64,000 bases of DNA from Deferribacteres bacterium (lineage in GTDB: Bacteria; Zhuqueibacterota; Zhuqueibacteria; Zhuqueibacterales; Geothermadaptataceae): contig JACKDE010000002.1 in assembly GCA_020633675.1 (NCBI GenBank), positions 310,001 to 374,000 of the forward strand, written 5' to 3'. This document shows, piece after piece, positions 8,706 to 16,304 of this stretch. The notes beneath the pieces are model-generated. The model saw only the letters and a list, made by a program, of their open reading frames with translations. It searched no databases and was not told where the DNA came from. Positions within the stretch are counted from its first letter, which is position 1. Every line of letters begins with the position of its first letter. A program made the position numbers and the translations under genes.

Positions 8706-8720
8706 GCAAGAGCCGTTCCA
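8706..8720 (-). promoter_or_regulatory. Sigma-54 (-24/-12) promoter
   Basis: The minus strand reads TGGAACGGCTCTTGC, against the sigma-54 consensus TGGCACG-N4-TTGC: one mismatch, exact spacing of GG and GC. Transcription would start near 8694, about 50 bp before the receiver-like gene at 8643. The next gene upstream (9096-10460) encodes a sigma-54-dependent activator, which strengthens the call. Confidence 0.75.
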
Positions 8721-8775
8721 AAGCAAAATGATAATCAATTTTATTGCCTGAAAAGCGCCGAAAATGCTTGAGGCA

Positions 8776-8982
8776 CTACTTAAATGGCAGGCGGACAGAT
8801 AGCAATTTGTGAACATTCGGTACAGGGAAGCGAATCACTGGAAGTGACTGTGAAATTTCGGTACAGATGTCACTGGAGGTGTTTGCCTTAGAAAGCGTTG
8901 CTGGCTTTTTAGCCTGGCCAAATGCGTTAGGCAGCTCTTGGGGGGCTGTTTTAACGGCCTGTTTTAGCTGAGAGAGATTCAT
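8776..8982 (-). CDS. Doubtful small ORF, 68 residues
   Basis: An open frame in the ~450-bp gap between the receiver-like gene and the sigma-54 activator. It encodes a Ser/Lys/Pro-rich 68-residue peptide with no signal, membrane segment or recognisable motif. No SD precedes the ATG. It could be a real small protein or chance; the rest of the gap holds the sigma-54 promoter and nothing else that I can identify. Confidence 0.2.
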   Translation of the reverse strand: MNLSQLKQAVKTAPQELPNAFGQAKKPATLSKANTSSDICTEISQSLPVIRFPVPNVHKLLSVRLPFK

Positions 8983-9095
8983 GATGGTTTACGCACAGAA
9001 AAGCGAGGACACGGCGTTGCTGGCAAAGCATAGAATTGCTCAAATCTGTTCCAATTGTGCACAGAAACAGGTTTGTAAATCAAATCCACACGAAA

Positions 9096-10460
9096 TCATT
9101 GGATGCCATGTTTGTGGAGTTTATTGTAGATGGCGCGGCGGCTGATTCCCAGCAATTCTGCTGCGCGTTTGCGATTGTTGCCCGCCACTTCAAGTGCGCG
9201 CATGACCATTGTTTTTTCGATTTCATCCAGTGGCGTGCCGACTTCAAACATCACGTGTGGCTTTACCGGTCCGGCTTGATGGAATCGCGGTGGCAAATGT
9301 TTTGGCCGCAGTGTAGTGCCATCACAAACCAATACCGCACGCTGGATGACATTTTTGAGCTCACGGATGTTGCCAGGCCAGTCGTGATTCTCCAGCAGAC
9401 TAATGCATTCCGGGGCAATTTTTCGGATCGATTTCTTTAGCTTTTTAATGTAGCGTGCGGCAAGCTCATCGATGAGCAAGGGAATATCACCGTGACGTTC
9501 ACGCAGCGGAGGAATTTCAATTCTGAAGACATCCAGTCTATAAAATAAATCTTCCCGAAAGCTGCCATTGCGGATCAGCGCATCCAAATCCTGATTCGAT
9601 GCTGCAATGATTCGGGCATTGATTTTGGTGCCGCGTCTGCCACCGATGCGGTGCAATTTTTTTTGCTCGATCAGTCGCAGCAGGTTGATTTGCACCTTTT
9701 CATCCATCGAGTCGATTTCATCGAGAAAAATGGTGCCATCTGTCGCCTGTTCGAATTTTCCCTTGTATTGCACAGTCGCGCCGGTAAAGGCGCCTTTTTC
9801 ATAGCCAAGCAATTCGCTGGCAACCAGATCTGCAGGCAAGGCGCCCAGATTGACTGGAATATATGGCCCACGTTGCACTGCGCTGCTTTTATGGATTGCC
9901 TGTGCAACCAAATCCTTTCCGGTTCCGGTTTCACCGAGCAGTAGTATCGGAATGTTGGTCGCCGCTGCGAGCCGGATTTGATGGTAAATATTCTGCATCG
10001 GAACTGAGCGTCCGACAATGAGATCAAATCGGCTTTCTGATTTTTCGACCTGTTGCGACATTTCCGGATCGAGGTTCGATTGCTGCGCAAGTGCCGACTG
10101 GATCAGGAGTTTGAGCTCGGCATCACCGACGGGCAGCTTGGCATATTGATAGGTGCCTGCTTGCAGGGTAGCCATGGCAAATTCGACATCTCTTTGTTCG
10201 GCTAAAAACAGAATCTGCGTGGCCGGGCTTTTTTGGGTGATTTGCCTTATCAAGGCAATCGTTTTCTCAATTCTTTTGCGGCTTGCTTTGCTGGTCAGCA
10301 CAACCACATCCCACCTTTGTGAATCGAAATAAGACATGAGTTGGCTGATGTCTGATTCCCAGGCAACGCGGGCATTTTGTGCCTGAAAAAGCCGTTTGAT
10401 TTTCGCTGCCAATCTGGCATCCCTGGCCACGGTAATCATTTCCGGCGATCGACTATTCAT
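9096..10460 (-). CDS. Sigma-54-dependent NtrC-family transcriptional activator with degenerate receiver
   Basis: A 454-residue regulator with three parts. Residues ~8-125 form a receiver-like domain in which the phospho-acceptor Asp is replaced (VVVLTSK, Thr56) and the beta-4 Thr is Ala87, though Lys108 remains. Residues ~145-380 form an AAA+ domain with Walker A GETGTGKD (176-183), the sigma-54-contacting GAFTGA loop (223-228) and Walker B GTIFLDEID. The C-terminus is a Fis-type HTH (RKRAAELLGISRRAIYNKL). It remodels the sigma-54 holoenzyme at enhancer-dependent promoters. The start is uncertain: ATG 10460 and 10439 both keep the receiver, a GTG lies at 10526, and none has a good SD. It sits between two operons that carry sigma-54-like promoters. 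Confidence 0.9.
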   Translation of the reverse strand: MNSRSPEMITVARDARLAAKIKRLFQAQNARVAWESDISQLMSYFDSQRWDVVVLTSKASRKRIEKTIALIRQITQKSPATQILFLAEQRDVEFAMATLQAGTYQYAKLPVGDAELKLLIQSALAQQSNLDPEMSQQVEKSESRFDLIVGRSVPMQNIYHQIRLAAATNIPILLLGETGTGKDLVAQAIHKSSAVQRGPYIPVNLGALPADLVASELLGYEKGAFTGATVQYKGKFEQATDGTIFLDEIDSMDEKVQINLLRLIEQKKLHRIGGRRGTKINARIIAASNQDLDALIRNGSFREDLFYRLDVFRIEIPPLRERHGDIPLLIDELAARYIKKLKKSIRKIAPECISLLENHDWPGNIRELKNVIQRAVLVCDGTTLRPKHLPPRFHQAGPVKPHVMFEVGTPLDEIEKTMVMRALEVAGNNRKRAAELLGISRRAIYNKLHKHGIQ

Positions 10461-10783
10461 GCGGTTTTTATTGGTTTGATGAATATTTTTAACAAGGAAA
10501 GCGCATTGAATGAGCGCGTACAGCACACAGAAAGAATCTAAAAATACTGCTTTGGCACTGCCATAGCTACAGCAAAAGGATACAGAAATTGCGGCTTCGG
10601 AACCGCAATTGAACCAGCTTGCTTCGCTCCAATGTTTAAAATATACGAAATCTGCTTGTAAATGCCAAATAGCGCAGGGGGATGGAGGGAGCGCGTGTAT
10701 TTAGATGGTGGTGCAGGGATAGCGGTAGGACTGTTTGGCACAGACCGGATTTGGAAGCGATGAATGAATCTTCAGAATTGGAA
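10461..10783. other. Intergenic spacer between the oxidative operon and the sigma-54 activator
   Basis: About 320 bp without a convincing gene. It would contain the end of the six-gene operon transcript and the promoter of the activator; the only element I can point to is the sigma-54-like site at 10548-10563. Confidence 0.5.
10548..10563 (-). promoter_or_regulatory. Possible sigma-54 promoter of the activator gene (autoregulation)
   Basis: The minus strand reads TGGCAGTGCCAAAGCA. TGGCA and GC(A) are in exact -24/-12 spacing, but TT before GC is replaced by AA. It lies about 80 bp upstream of the activator start. The core is partly palindromic (TGGCAGTGCCA), so it could instead be an operator. 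Confidence 0.3.
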
Positions 10784-11485
10784 TTAAGGCTTCCCTCCAG
10801 CCTGCATACGTTTTTGGACAGCTTGAAAAATAATGTACGCATACGGCATGCCCAAATTGGTTTCGAGCAGAGAATTGACGATGAGCGGTTTCAGCCCCGG
10901 CGGACGGACGCTGCTTAACAAAAGTACAGCCTCCCAGGCAAATTGCACGCCGATCCCGATGGCCAGGAGACGCCACAGGTTGACATTTTTTTTGCCGCTC
11001 AAGTTTTGATAAGCCAAATAAATGTAGCCAACCACAAGGATGACGGCCATGATGCCATGATAGCCGGCGGTATTGCGGTGGATCGAAATCACATTAAAGG
11101 CAGCGCCATAGCTTTGACTGACGAACGCGACGGCTACCCATCCCAAAATGATCAGCAGCGACCACTCGAGGTGCTTTTCGTTCTCGTCCAGCAGCAGCCA
11201 AATCCAGGCAAAATTGGTAAATCCATAACTCATGCTTAGCCACAACAGGAACCAGAACGTGTCGGCGCCATTCACGACCCGGGTTCCCAACGCAAGGTAA
11301 AAGATGCCGTAGTCAACGATGAAATACAGGATGCCAGCCAGCAACCCAACAGCGATGGCTTGTCTTTTTTTGAATCGAAGCAGGAACAGCAAAAGAAGGC
11401 TCAGCCAGATCAGGTCGAGATAAATAAACAGTGCGTTAAATGTCCGCCCGACAAAGATATCCAAGGAATTCTCCAGGTTTTGCAA
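10784..11485 (-). CDS. Polytopic membrane protein, function unknown (last gene of oxidative operon)
   Basis: A 233-residue protein with about seven hydrophobic segments (for example WLSLLLLFLLRF, AVGLLAGILYFIVDYGIFYLAL, FWFLLWLSMSYGFTNFAWIW, LLIILGWVAVAFVSQSYGAAF, MAVILVVGYIYLAYQNL, LLAIGIGVQFAWEAVLLL) and short loops. Acidic and aromatic residues lie within the segments. I do not recognise the family. The only start before the first membrane segment is a TTG at 11485. It lies 60 bp after the Rieske gene and ends the operon, so it may hold or transport the lipophilic substrate or be a membrane-bound enzyme; both are guesses. Confidence 0.7.
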   Translation of the reverse strand: MQNLENSLDIFVGRTFNALFIYLDLIWLSLLLLFLLRFKKRQAIAVGLLAGILYFIVDYGIFYLALGTRVVNGADTFWFLLWLSMSYGFTNFAWIWLLLDENEKHLEWSLLIILGWVAVAFVSQSYGAAFNVISIHRNTAGYHGIMAVILVVGYIYLAYQNLSGKKNVNLWRLLAIGIGVQFAWEAVLLLSSVRPPGLKPLIVNSLLETNLGMPYAYIIFQAVQKRMQAGGKP

Positions 11486-11545
11486 ATCGCTAAAGAGCTT
11501 GTAAATACGTTGCGAAAAACGCTTTTTTTGAAAGCAGCACGATGT

Positions 11546-12568
11546 TTACATCTCCATGGTATCTGCTATGAGTTCAGTGTTGCTTTTACCGGCATCACAT
11601 TCGGTTGGACTATAAAATTGTTTGGCCCATTGCCGGTATTTCCCGATTGGACCATCGCCTTGCGCCAGTGCGGGTCTGCGCAGAAATCGCTTGTTTTCCC
11701 AGATCGGGAAATCCTGTGAGGCATCCTTCACGAAATTGTAGAAAATGTAACGTCCCATCAACCGGCTGGCCAGGTCACCCAAAACAGTCGGCCACTTCTT
11801 CATTCGGAGCGCCAGCCGCAAGATGATGCGGTTTTCATCAATCGAAGTTGGCAAAACCCATAGTCGCGCAACGACTTTGAAAAGTGGCAATCGGATGTTC
11901 ACGATCGAATAACCCAAGCCAAAAATCTGGATGTCAAAAAACAGGTCGTATCTTCGCAATGAAAAGCCCAAAAAATTCAGCGAGCGCAAGACCGCATAGC
12001 CCGTGCTGAGTGCATGTCCTTTTGCTTCAAATGCTCTGGTTTCGCGCGGACGCTGATAGTTGTGCACATAGGAAAAGTGCCCGACATCGACGCTGTTTTC
12101 CGTTGTCTCCTGCGGGTGGTCATTCAAAACAAAAGATTTGTAAATGAGCGGTGTCCAATCTTGCTCATCCACCGACGGCACTTGCCAGTCGGGCGCCTCG
12201 CCATTGACATGGTGGTAAATCAGGAGAAAGCCATTTTGCTCGCGCAAGTGCCAGGTACGCAGCTTTGCTTTCGGCGGTGCTGGCGTATCGTATCCGGTTC
12301 GCACGCAAGCGCCTTTGCCGTTGAAACGAAAGCCGTGAAACGGGCATTGCAGTGTTTCGCCTACGACCGTGCCACCATGACCGAAATGGGCGCCGAGGTG
12401 TGGACAATAGGATTCGACTGCATGTGCCTGACCTGACTGCGTCCTGAAAACAGTCACATCCTGCCCCATAAAGGCGCGCGCAAGCACTTTGCCTTTAGGC
12501 AGCTCGGAAGACAGCGCAAAGACATACCAACCATTGGGGAAGGGGTGCAAATCAGAACGATCAGCCAT
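11546..12568 (-). CDS. Rieske non-heme iron oxygenase, sterol/steroid-oxygenase-like
   Basis: A 340-residue terminal oxygenase. The Rieske [2Fe-2S] ligands are C55-x-H57 and C75-x2-H78 (SYCPHLGAHFG, LQCPFHGF). The mononuclear iron site is seen in ENSVDVGHFSYVH, with D161, H164 and H169. This spacing and the C-terminal part resemble the group that contains KshA and the cholesterol 7-desaturases (DAF-36/Neverland) more than aromatic-ring dioxygenases. It would need an electron donor; no ferredoxin or reductase gene is in the operon. It starts 15 bp after the FAD oxidoreductase gene. The substrate is unknown, but its neighbours suggest a hydrophobic lipid or isoprenoid. Confidence 0.88.
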   Translation of the reverse strand: MADRSDLHPFPNGWYVFALSSELPKGKVLARAFMGQDVTVFRTQSGQAHAVESYCPHLGAHFGHGGTVVGETLQCPFHGFRFNGKGACVRTGYDTPAPPKAKLRTWHLREQNGFLLIYHHVNGEAPDWQVPSVDEQDWTPLIYKSFVLNDHPQETTENSVDVGHFSYVHNYQRPRETRAFEAKGHALSTGYAVLRSLNFLGFSLRRYDLFFDIQIFGLGYSIVNIRLPLFKVVARLWVLPTSIDENRIILRLALRMKKWPTVLGDLASRLMGRYIFYNFVKDASQDFPIWENKRFLRRPALAQGDGPIGKYRQWAKQFYSPTECDAGKSNTELIADTMEM

Positions 12569-12583
12569 GAACAGAACTCCCTG

Positions 12584-13846
12584 TTACCTGTCAATTTCTT
12601 GCAACAATTTCAACCGCGAAGAGGTTGGTGCCAGCTTTTGCGCCACTTTTATGGCTGAAATAATCGCACTCTCATGCGTCTCGACATCATGTGTGTGCAT
12701 GCCGGCGAACCACAAGCCCTGGCTGCCTTGCTTGTCTGCAAGCTTGTGCTGGGCCTTAAAGTATTTTGCATTGGTCTTGGGATGGTCGAACTCAGCGAGT
12801 GCATAGATGTTTTGCGGCATTTCCTTTTCAAAGGTAATCCAGCTTCGGAAAACTGGCACTCGACATCTCCAGGGTTTCCAGATCGATGTGTGCGCATGGC
12901 GACCGTCGTGGCGCATGTTGACCACCGACCAATGTTTTTTATTTGCTGGCATCAGGCGGCGGTCGCCGTGCACGGCAATTTTGGTTTTGAAGTATTCGAC
13001 CTGCCCCAGAATCTTCTGTATATCAGTTGTTTGCCGCATTTCGCTCAACAAGGTTTTTGCATCCGCAGCGCTTGTTGCGATGATCACCTGATCGAACTCA
13101 AAGATCTTTCCGTTGGCAAGTCTTACGGTAAATACATCATCAGCCAGTGAAAGTTGGACGATGTCTGCAGAAGTTTCAATTCCGGCTTTGGAAATTGCCG
13201 CAACGAGTTTTTGCACGTAAGCCTGCATGCATCCTGTGACTTCCAGCCATGGTACAGAGCGCAGACCTGCTGGTTTATGGTTGTAAACAAATTGCAGGAC
13301 ATCGTAAGCGATAAATTTTTTATAGTCCTCGAGCTCCAGGCACCAGCCGGATAAAAGAAAAGGATAGAGAAAATCGTTTTTAAAAGCATCTGTCAAATTT
13401 AAGTCATTCACAAACTCTTCCAATGTGGTTGCCGTGTCTCTGCTGTCCATCAACGGTTTGGCGCAACTGAGCACTCGCGAAAAGCGCAGCAAATTGGCCA
13501 ACTGCTTCGGTCCAAGCATCGACCATACGATCTTGCCATTTTGCAGCGGTGGCAACATCGTGATGTTTTGATGATCCGTACTGTAGAGCGTGGCCGTCAT
13601 CGGGAAGGCCTTTGTTTCAGCACCCAAAATGCTGAGCAAACGCACAAAATGCGGGAACGCCTTTGCAGAAAAAAATTCTGCACCAACATCGACCCAGACA
13701 TGCTCGCCTTCTACATCGATTTGCACGCTATGGGCATGCCCACCGAGGCGGTTTTGCTTTTCAAAAAGGGTGACATTATGTTCGTCTTCCAGCATCCACG
13801 CAGAAGTTAGGCCTGCGGCGCCAGCGCCAATAATTCCTATCCGCAT
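12584..13846 (-). CDS. FAD-dependent amine-oxidase-fold oxidoreductase
   Basis: A 420-residue flavoprotein. The N-terminal Rossmann motif is GIIGAGAAGLTSAWMLE with the downstream EKQNRLGGHAHS segment typical of the NAD(P)-binding Rossmann-like/amine oxidase group that includes desaturase- and cyclopropane-synthase-linked flavoproteins. The C-terminal FAD-closing segment is GLWFAGMHTHDVETHESAI. No signal peptide. It could act as a desaturase/saturase on a lipid or polyisoprenoid (inference from family and context). GGAG lies six bases before the ATG, which directly follows the SDR stop (TAAATG), so coupling is likely. Confidence 0.85.
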   Translation of the reverse strand: MRIGIIGAGAAGLTSAWMLEDEHNVTLFEKQNRLGGHAHSVQIDVEGEHVWVDVGAEFFSAKAFPHFVRLLSILGAETKAFPMTATLYSTDHQNITMLPPLQNGKIVWSMLGPKQLANLLRFSRVLSCAKPLMDSRDTATTLEEFVNDLNLTDAFKNDFLYPFLLSGWCLELEDYKKFIAYDVLQFVYNHKPAGLRSVPWLEVTGCMQAYVQKLVAAISKAGIETSADIVQLSLADDVFTVRLANGKIFEFDQVIIATSAADAKTLLSEMRQTTDIQKILGQVEYFKTKIAVHGDRRLMPANKKHWSVVNMRHDGRHAHTSIWKPWRCRVPVFRSWITFEKEMPQNIYALAEFDHPKTNAKYFKAQHKLADKQGSQGLWFAGMHTHDVETHESAIISAIKVAQKLAPTSSRLKLLQEIDR

Positions 13847-14812
13847 TTAAACTCCGTTTCGATGATTTGAGGAGCGCAACAAAAACCAGGTAATAATTTT
13901 TCTAAGCGGGTAGGCAAACAGCCGCAGCGTTTTTGTGTTGCTCCGGCACTCATCGAGGAATTGCTGGAAGCTGACTGTTTGAAATTTCAGAAGCGATTGC
14001 GCCTCACTGGTATCGAGCCAGTCGGTGTAATACCAGTCGTGATCGCTAGCCGGCACGCGAAAGGCATTGGCGGGAAACATTCCCAGGCCAAACAGCGTGA
14101 GCACGTTTTTCATCAATTTCTCATATGTGATCTGCCAGTCCGGGCCGCCGCCTAAATGCAATATTTTGCCGATGGTATCAGCAGCAACGGCATTGGCTAT
14201 AGCCCGTCCAGCATCCAATGGGTGCAGTAATTCGATGCGCTGCGCCAGCGGAATATTGAACATTTCCGGATCCAACTGCGCGATGCGGTTGGGATCGAGC
14301 ACAACAGCGAGGCGCATAATCGTCGCAGGCAAACCACTTTCCAACAGCATTTTTTCGCACGTGATTTTATGCTCTGAATAATGGTTGATGGCCATTTGCG
14401 GATCGCCAACCTTGCGGGGCGGCGGCATCGACATGGTGGAGCCGTAGGTGGTAAATGAGCTTGCGAAGATAAATTTCGAAATACCTGCACTTTTGGCGCA
14501 TTGGATCATGTTTTGTGTACCGAGAACATTGACGTCGTGGGCAAGCTCCGGGCTGCGTTCACTGTGAGGCGCGATCATCGCGGCCAAATGGATCACCACA
14601 TCCACGTCTGAAGCGGTGCGCTCGACATCAGTACGGTTGCGAATATCGCCCCAAACCAATTCGAACGGGATTTTGCGCGCCAGCTTTTTGCCAATTTGCC
14701 GGTTCTTTTTGGTTGGCAACTCGAAGCAGCGAATGGAATGATTTTTTTTTGACAAAAAATGCAGCGCAGGCTGGCCAATGGTGCCAAAAGCGCCCGTAAG
14801 CAGTACTCTCAT
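13847..14812 (-). CDS. Extended SDR NAD(P)-dependent epimerase/dehydratase
   Basis: A 321-residue extended short-chain dehydrogenase. TGAFGTIG at the N-terminus binds the dinucleotide, DVVIHLAAM follows at ~70, FIFASSFTTYGS gives the catalytic Ser/Thr region, and YSEHK is the YxxxK pair. This fold covers sugar epimerases and 3-beta-hydroxysteroid dehydrogenase/decarboxylase-like enzymes. In this operon a role in oxidising a hydroxyl made by the P450 or Rieske enzyme is plausible but unproven. It is 18 bp from the P450 stop and abuts the FAD gene. The SD is weak. Confidence 0.87.
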   Translation of the reverse strand: MRVLLTGAFGTIGQPALHFLSKKNHSIRCFELPTKKNRQIGKKLARKIPFELVWGDIRNRTDVERTASDVDVVIHLAAMIAPHSERSPELAHDVNVLGTQNMIQCAKSAGISKFIFASSFTTYGSTMSMPPPRKVGDPQMAINHYSEHKITCEKMLLESGLPATIMRLAVVLDPNRIAQLDPEMFNIPLAQRIELLHPLDAGRAIANAVAADTIGKILHLGGGPDWQITYEKLMKNVLTLFGLGMFPANAFRVPASDHDWYYTDWLDTSEAQSLLKFQTVSFQQFLDECRSNTKTLRLFAYPLRKIITWFLLRSSNHRNGV

Positions 14813-14830
14813 GCAAGTCGTTTATTAAAT

Positions 14831-16279
14831 TCAGGATGGATGAACCGGGCAAAGACTCGCCGGCGTTTGTGATGATGTTTTTTGGGCATTTAGGCCGCCA
14901 GTCGTGCGGCGCTGATAGCGCACGCGGCAGGCTCCCGGACGCTGGATACCGATGCTGTGCAGCTTGTCCGGTTGGCGATCGATCAGCACCAGGTCGTATT
15001 CATGCAGCAGCATACCCATGACGACTTTCATCTCGGTATGGGCGAAATTCATGCCGGGACATTTGTGTAAACCGCCGCCGAAAGCAAGTTGGCTGAAACG
15101 ATGGCTCGCCTGCTCTTCGCGGCCCGGTGCGTGGCGCAGCGGATCGTAGGCGTTGGGGTGCGAGTACAGCCGCGGCAGGCGCTGGGTGATGGATGGCGAA
15201 ATCACCGTATACCAGCCCGCAGGAACGTGATAGCCGCCGATTTCATAGCCTTTCACATTGTATCGCAGCAGAATATCGCTTACCGGCTCGAGCCTTTCCG
15301 TTTCCCAAAATGCATATTGCAGATGCTCCAGCCCGCGCCAGGTGTCCAGTTCGGTCATCGGCTCGGTGGCAAGCACTGTGTCGATCTCGGCGACAACCTT
15401 TTGCAGAAACGATGGATTTTGCAGTAGATGAATCAAAGCCCAGCTCATCGTGCCGGTAGTGGTTTCGTAACCGCCCCAGACAATGCCGAGCACCATGTTG
15501 ATCATGATTTCTTCCGGCAGATGCTGGTCACCGTGATAACGCGCTTCCAGCAGGTATTGGATGAAATCGTGATACTCACCGCCTTCATGCCGCCGTTTTT
15601 GAAAGACGCTGCTCACCAGCCTGCCAAGCTCGGCTCTGGCAGCGCGGCAGCGAATCAGATGCGGTAACGGCCAGTTCGCTGGGAAAATGGGATCGGCTCC
15701 GCGCGACAGATCGGTAAAAAGCGGGATGAACTTGTCATGCAACGCCTTGCGAAAATCCTCGCCGATAAAAGCGCGCGCAGCGATACGCAGGGCCAGTTTG
15801 CTCAATTCATCCACGACATCGAACTCGCCTTTGTCTCCCAGCACATGCATCCAGTCCTTCAGCTCACGCAGCATTGAGCCGAGATAATTGCCAAGCTTCG
15901 CGCCCTGAAATGCCGGCAGCAGCACCTTGCGCTGCTCGATATACTCATCATAATCCGCCATGTATAAATATTCGGGGCTGAACATGGTCGCCACGAACTG
16001 GTAAGCCTGTCCGACCGACAAGGTCAGATCATTTTGCATGAACACAAAGTTCAGGTCGTCGGGATTAAGCAGGACGACGACTTTACGCGGTCCCAACCGG
16101 ATCGCAAAGATTTCGCCGTGTTCTGCCATCGCCCTGTTGAGGAACGTCAGCCGATCTCGATAAAACTCAATCAAATTGCCGACTACGGGTTTGCTCTTCA
16201 CAAACGGTGGTAGCGGCAGTTTGGAAGTTGCTTTTGAGCTGCTTTTTGCGCTTTTAACAACATCGCTGGCTTTGGGCAT
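14831..16279 (-). CDS. Cytochrome P450
   Basis: A 482-residue heme monooxygenase. The heme-thiolate motif is FGGGLHKCPG with Cys407, the I-helix oxygen-activation motif is GGYETTTG, and the K-helix ExxR is ETER. No N-terminal membrane anchor is seen, although the N-terminus is basic and Ser/Lys-rich. The layout resembles the CYP51/CYP120-like class B-type enzymes acting on isoprenoids or fatty acyl chains. The C-terminal ~30 residues after the last beta strand are Ser/Thr/Pro-rich and unusual. SD AGGAGATTAA precedes the ATG. Electron donor genes are not in the operon. Confidence 0.92.
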   Translation of the reverse strand: MPKASDVVKSAKSSSKATSKLPLPPFVKSKPVVGNLIEFYRDRLTFLNRAMAEHGEIFAIRLGPRKVVVLLNPDDLNFVFMQNDLTLSVGQAYQFVATMFSPEYLYMADYDEYIEQRKVLLPAFQGAKLGNYLGSMLRELKDWMHVLGDKGEFDVVDELSKLALRIAARAFIGEDFRKALHDKFIPLFTDLSRGADPIFPANWPLPHLIRCRAARAELGRLVSSVFQKRRHEGGEYHDFIQYLLEARYHGDQHLPEEIMINMVLGIVWGGYETTTGTMSWALIHLLQNPSFLQKVVAEIDTVLATEPMTELDTWRGLEHLQYAFWETERLEPVSDILLRYNVKGYEIGGYHVPAGWYTVISPSITQRLPRLYSHPNAYDPLRHAPGREEQASHRFSQLAFGGGLHKCPGMNFAHTEMKVVMGMLLHEYDLVLIDRQPDKLHSIGIQRPGACRVRYQRRTTGGLNAQKTSSQTPASLCPVHPS

Positions 16280-16304
16280 TTAATCTCCTGCATGTGGAAG
16301 GATT

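Noticed and set aside
9011..9040. Possible sigma-54 site upstream of the small ORF at 8776-8982
   Set aside because: The GG/GC spacing is off by one or more bases on either strand.
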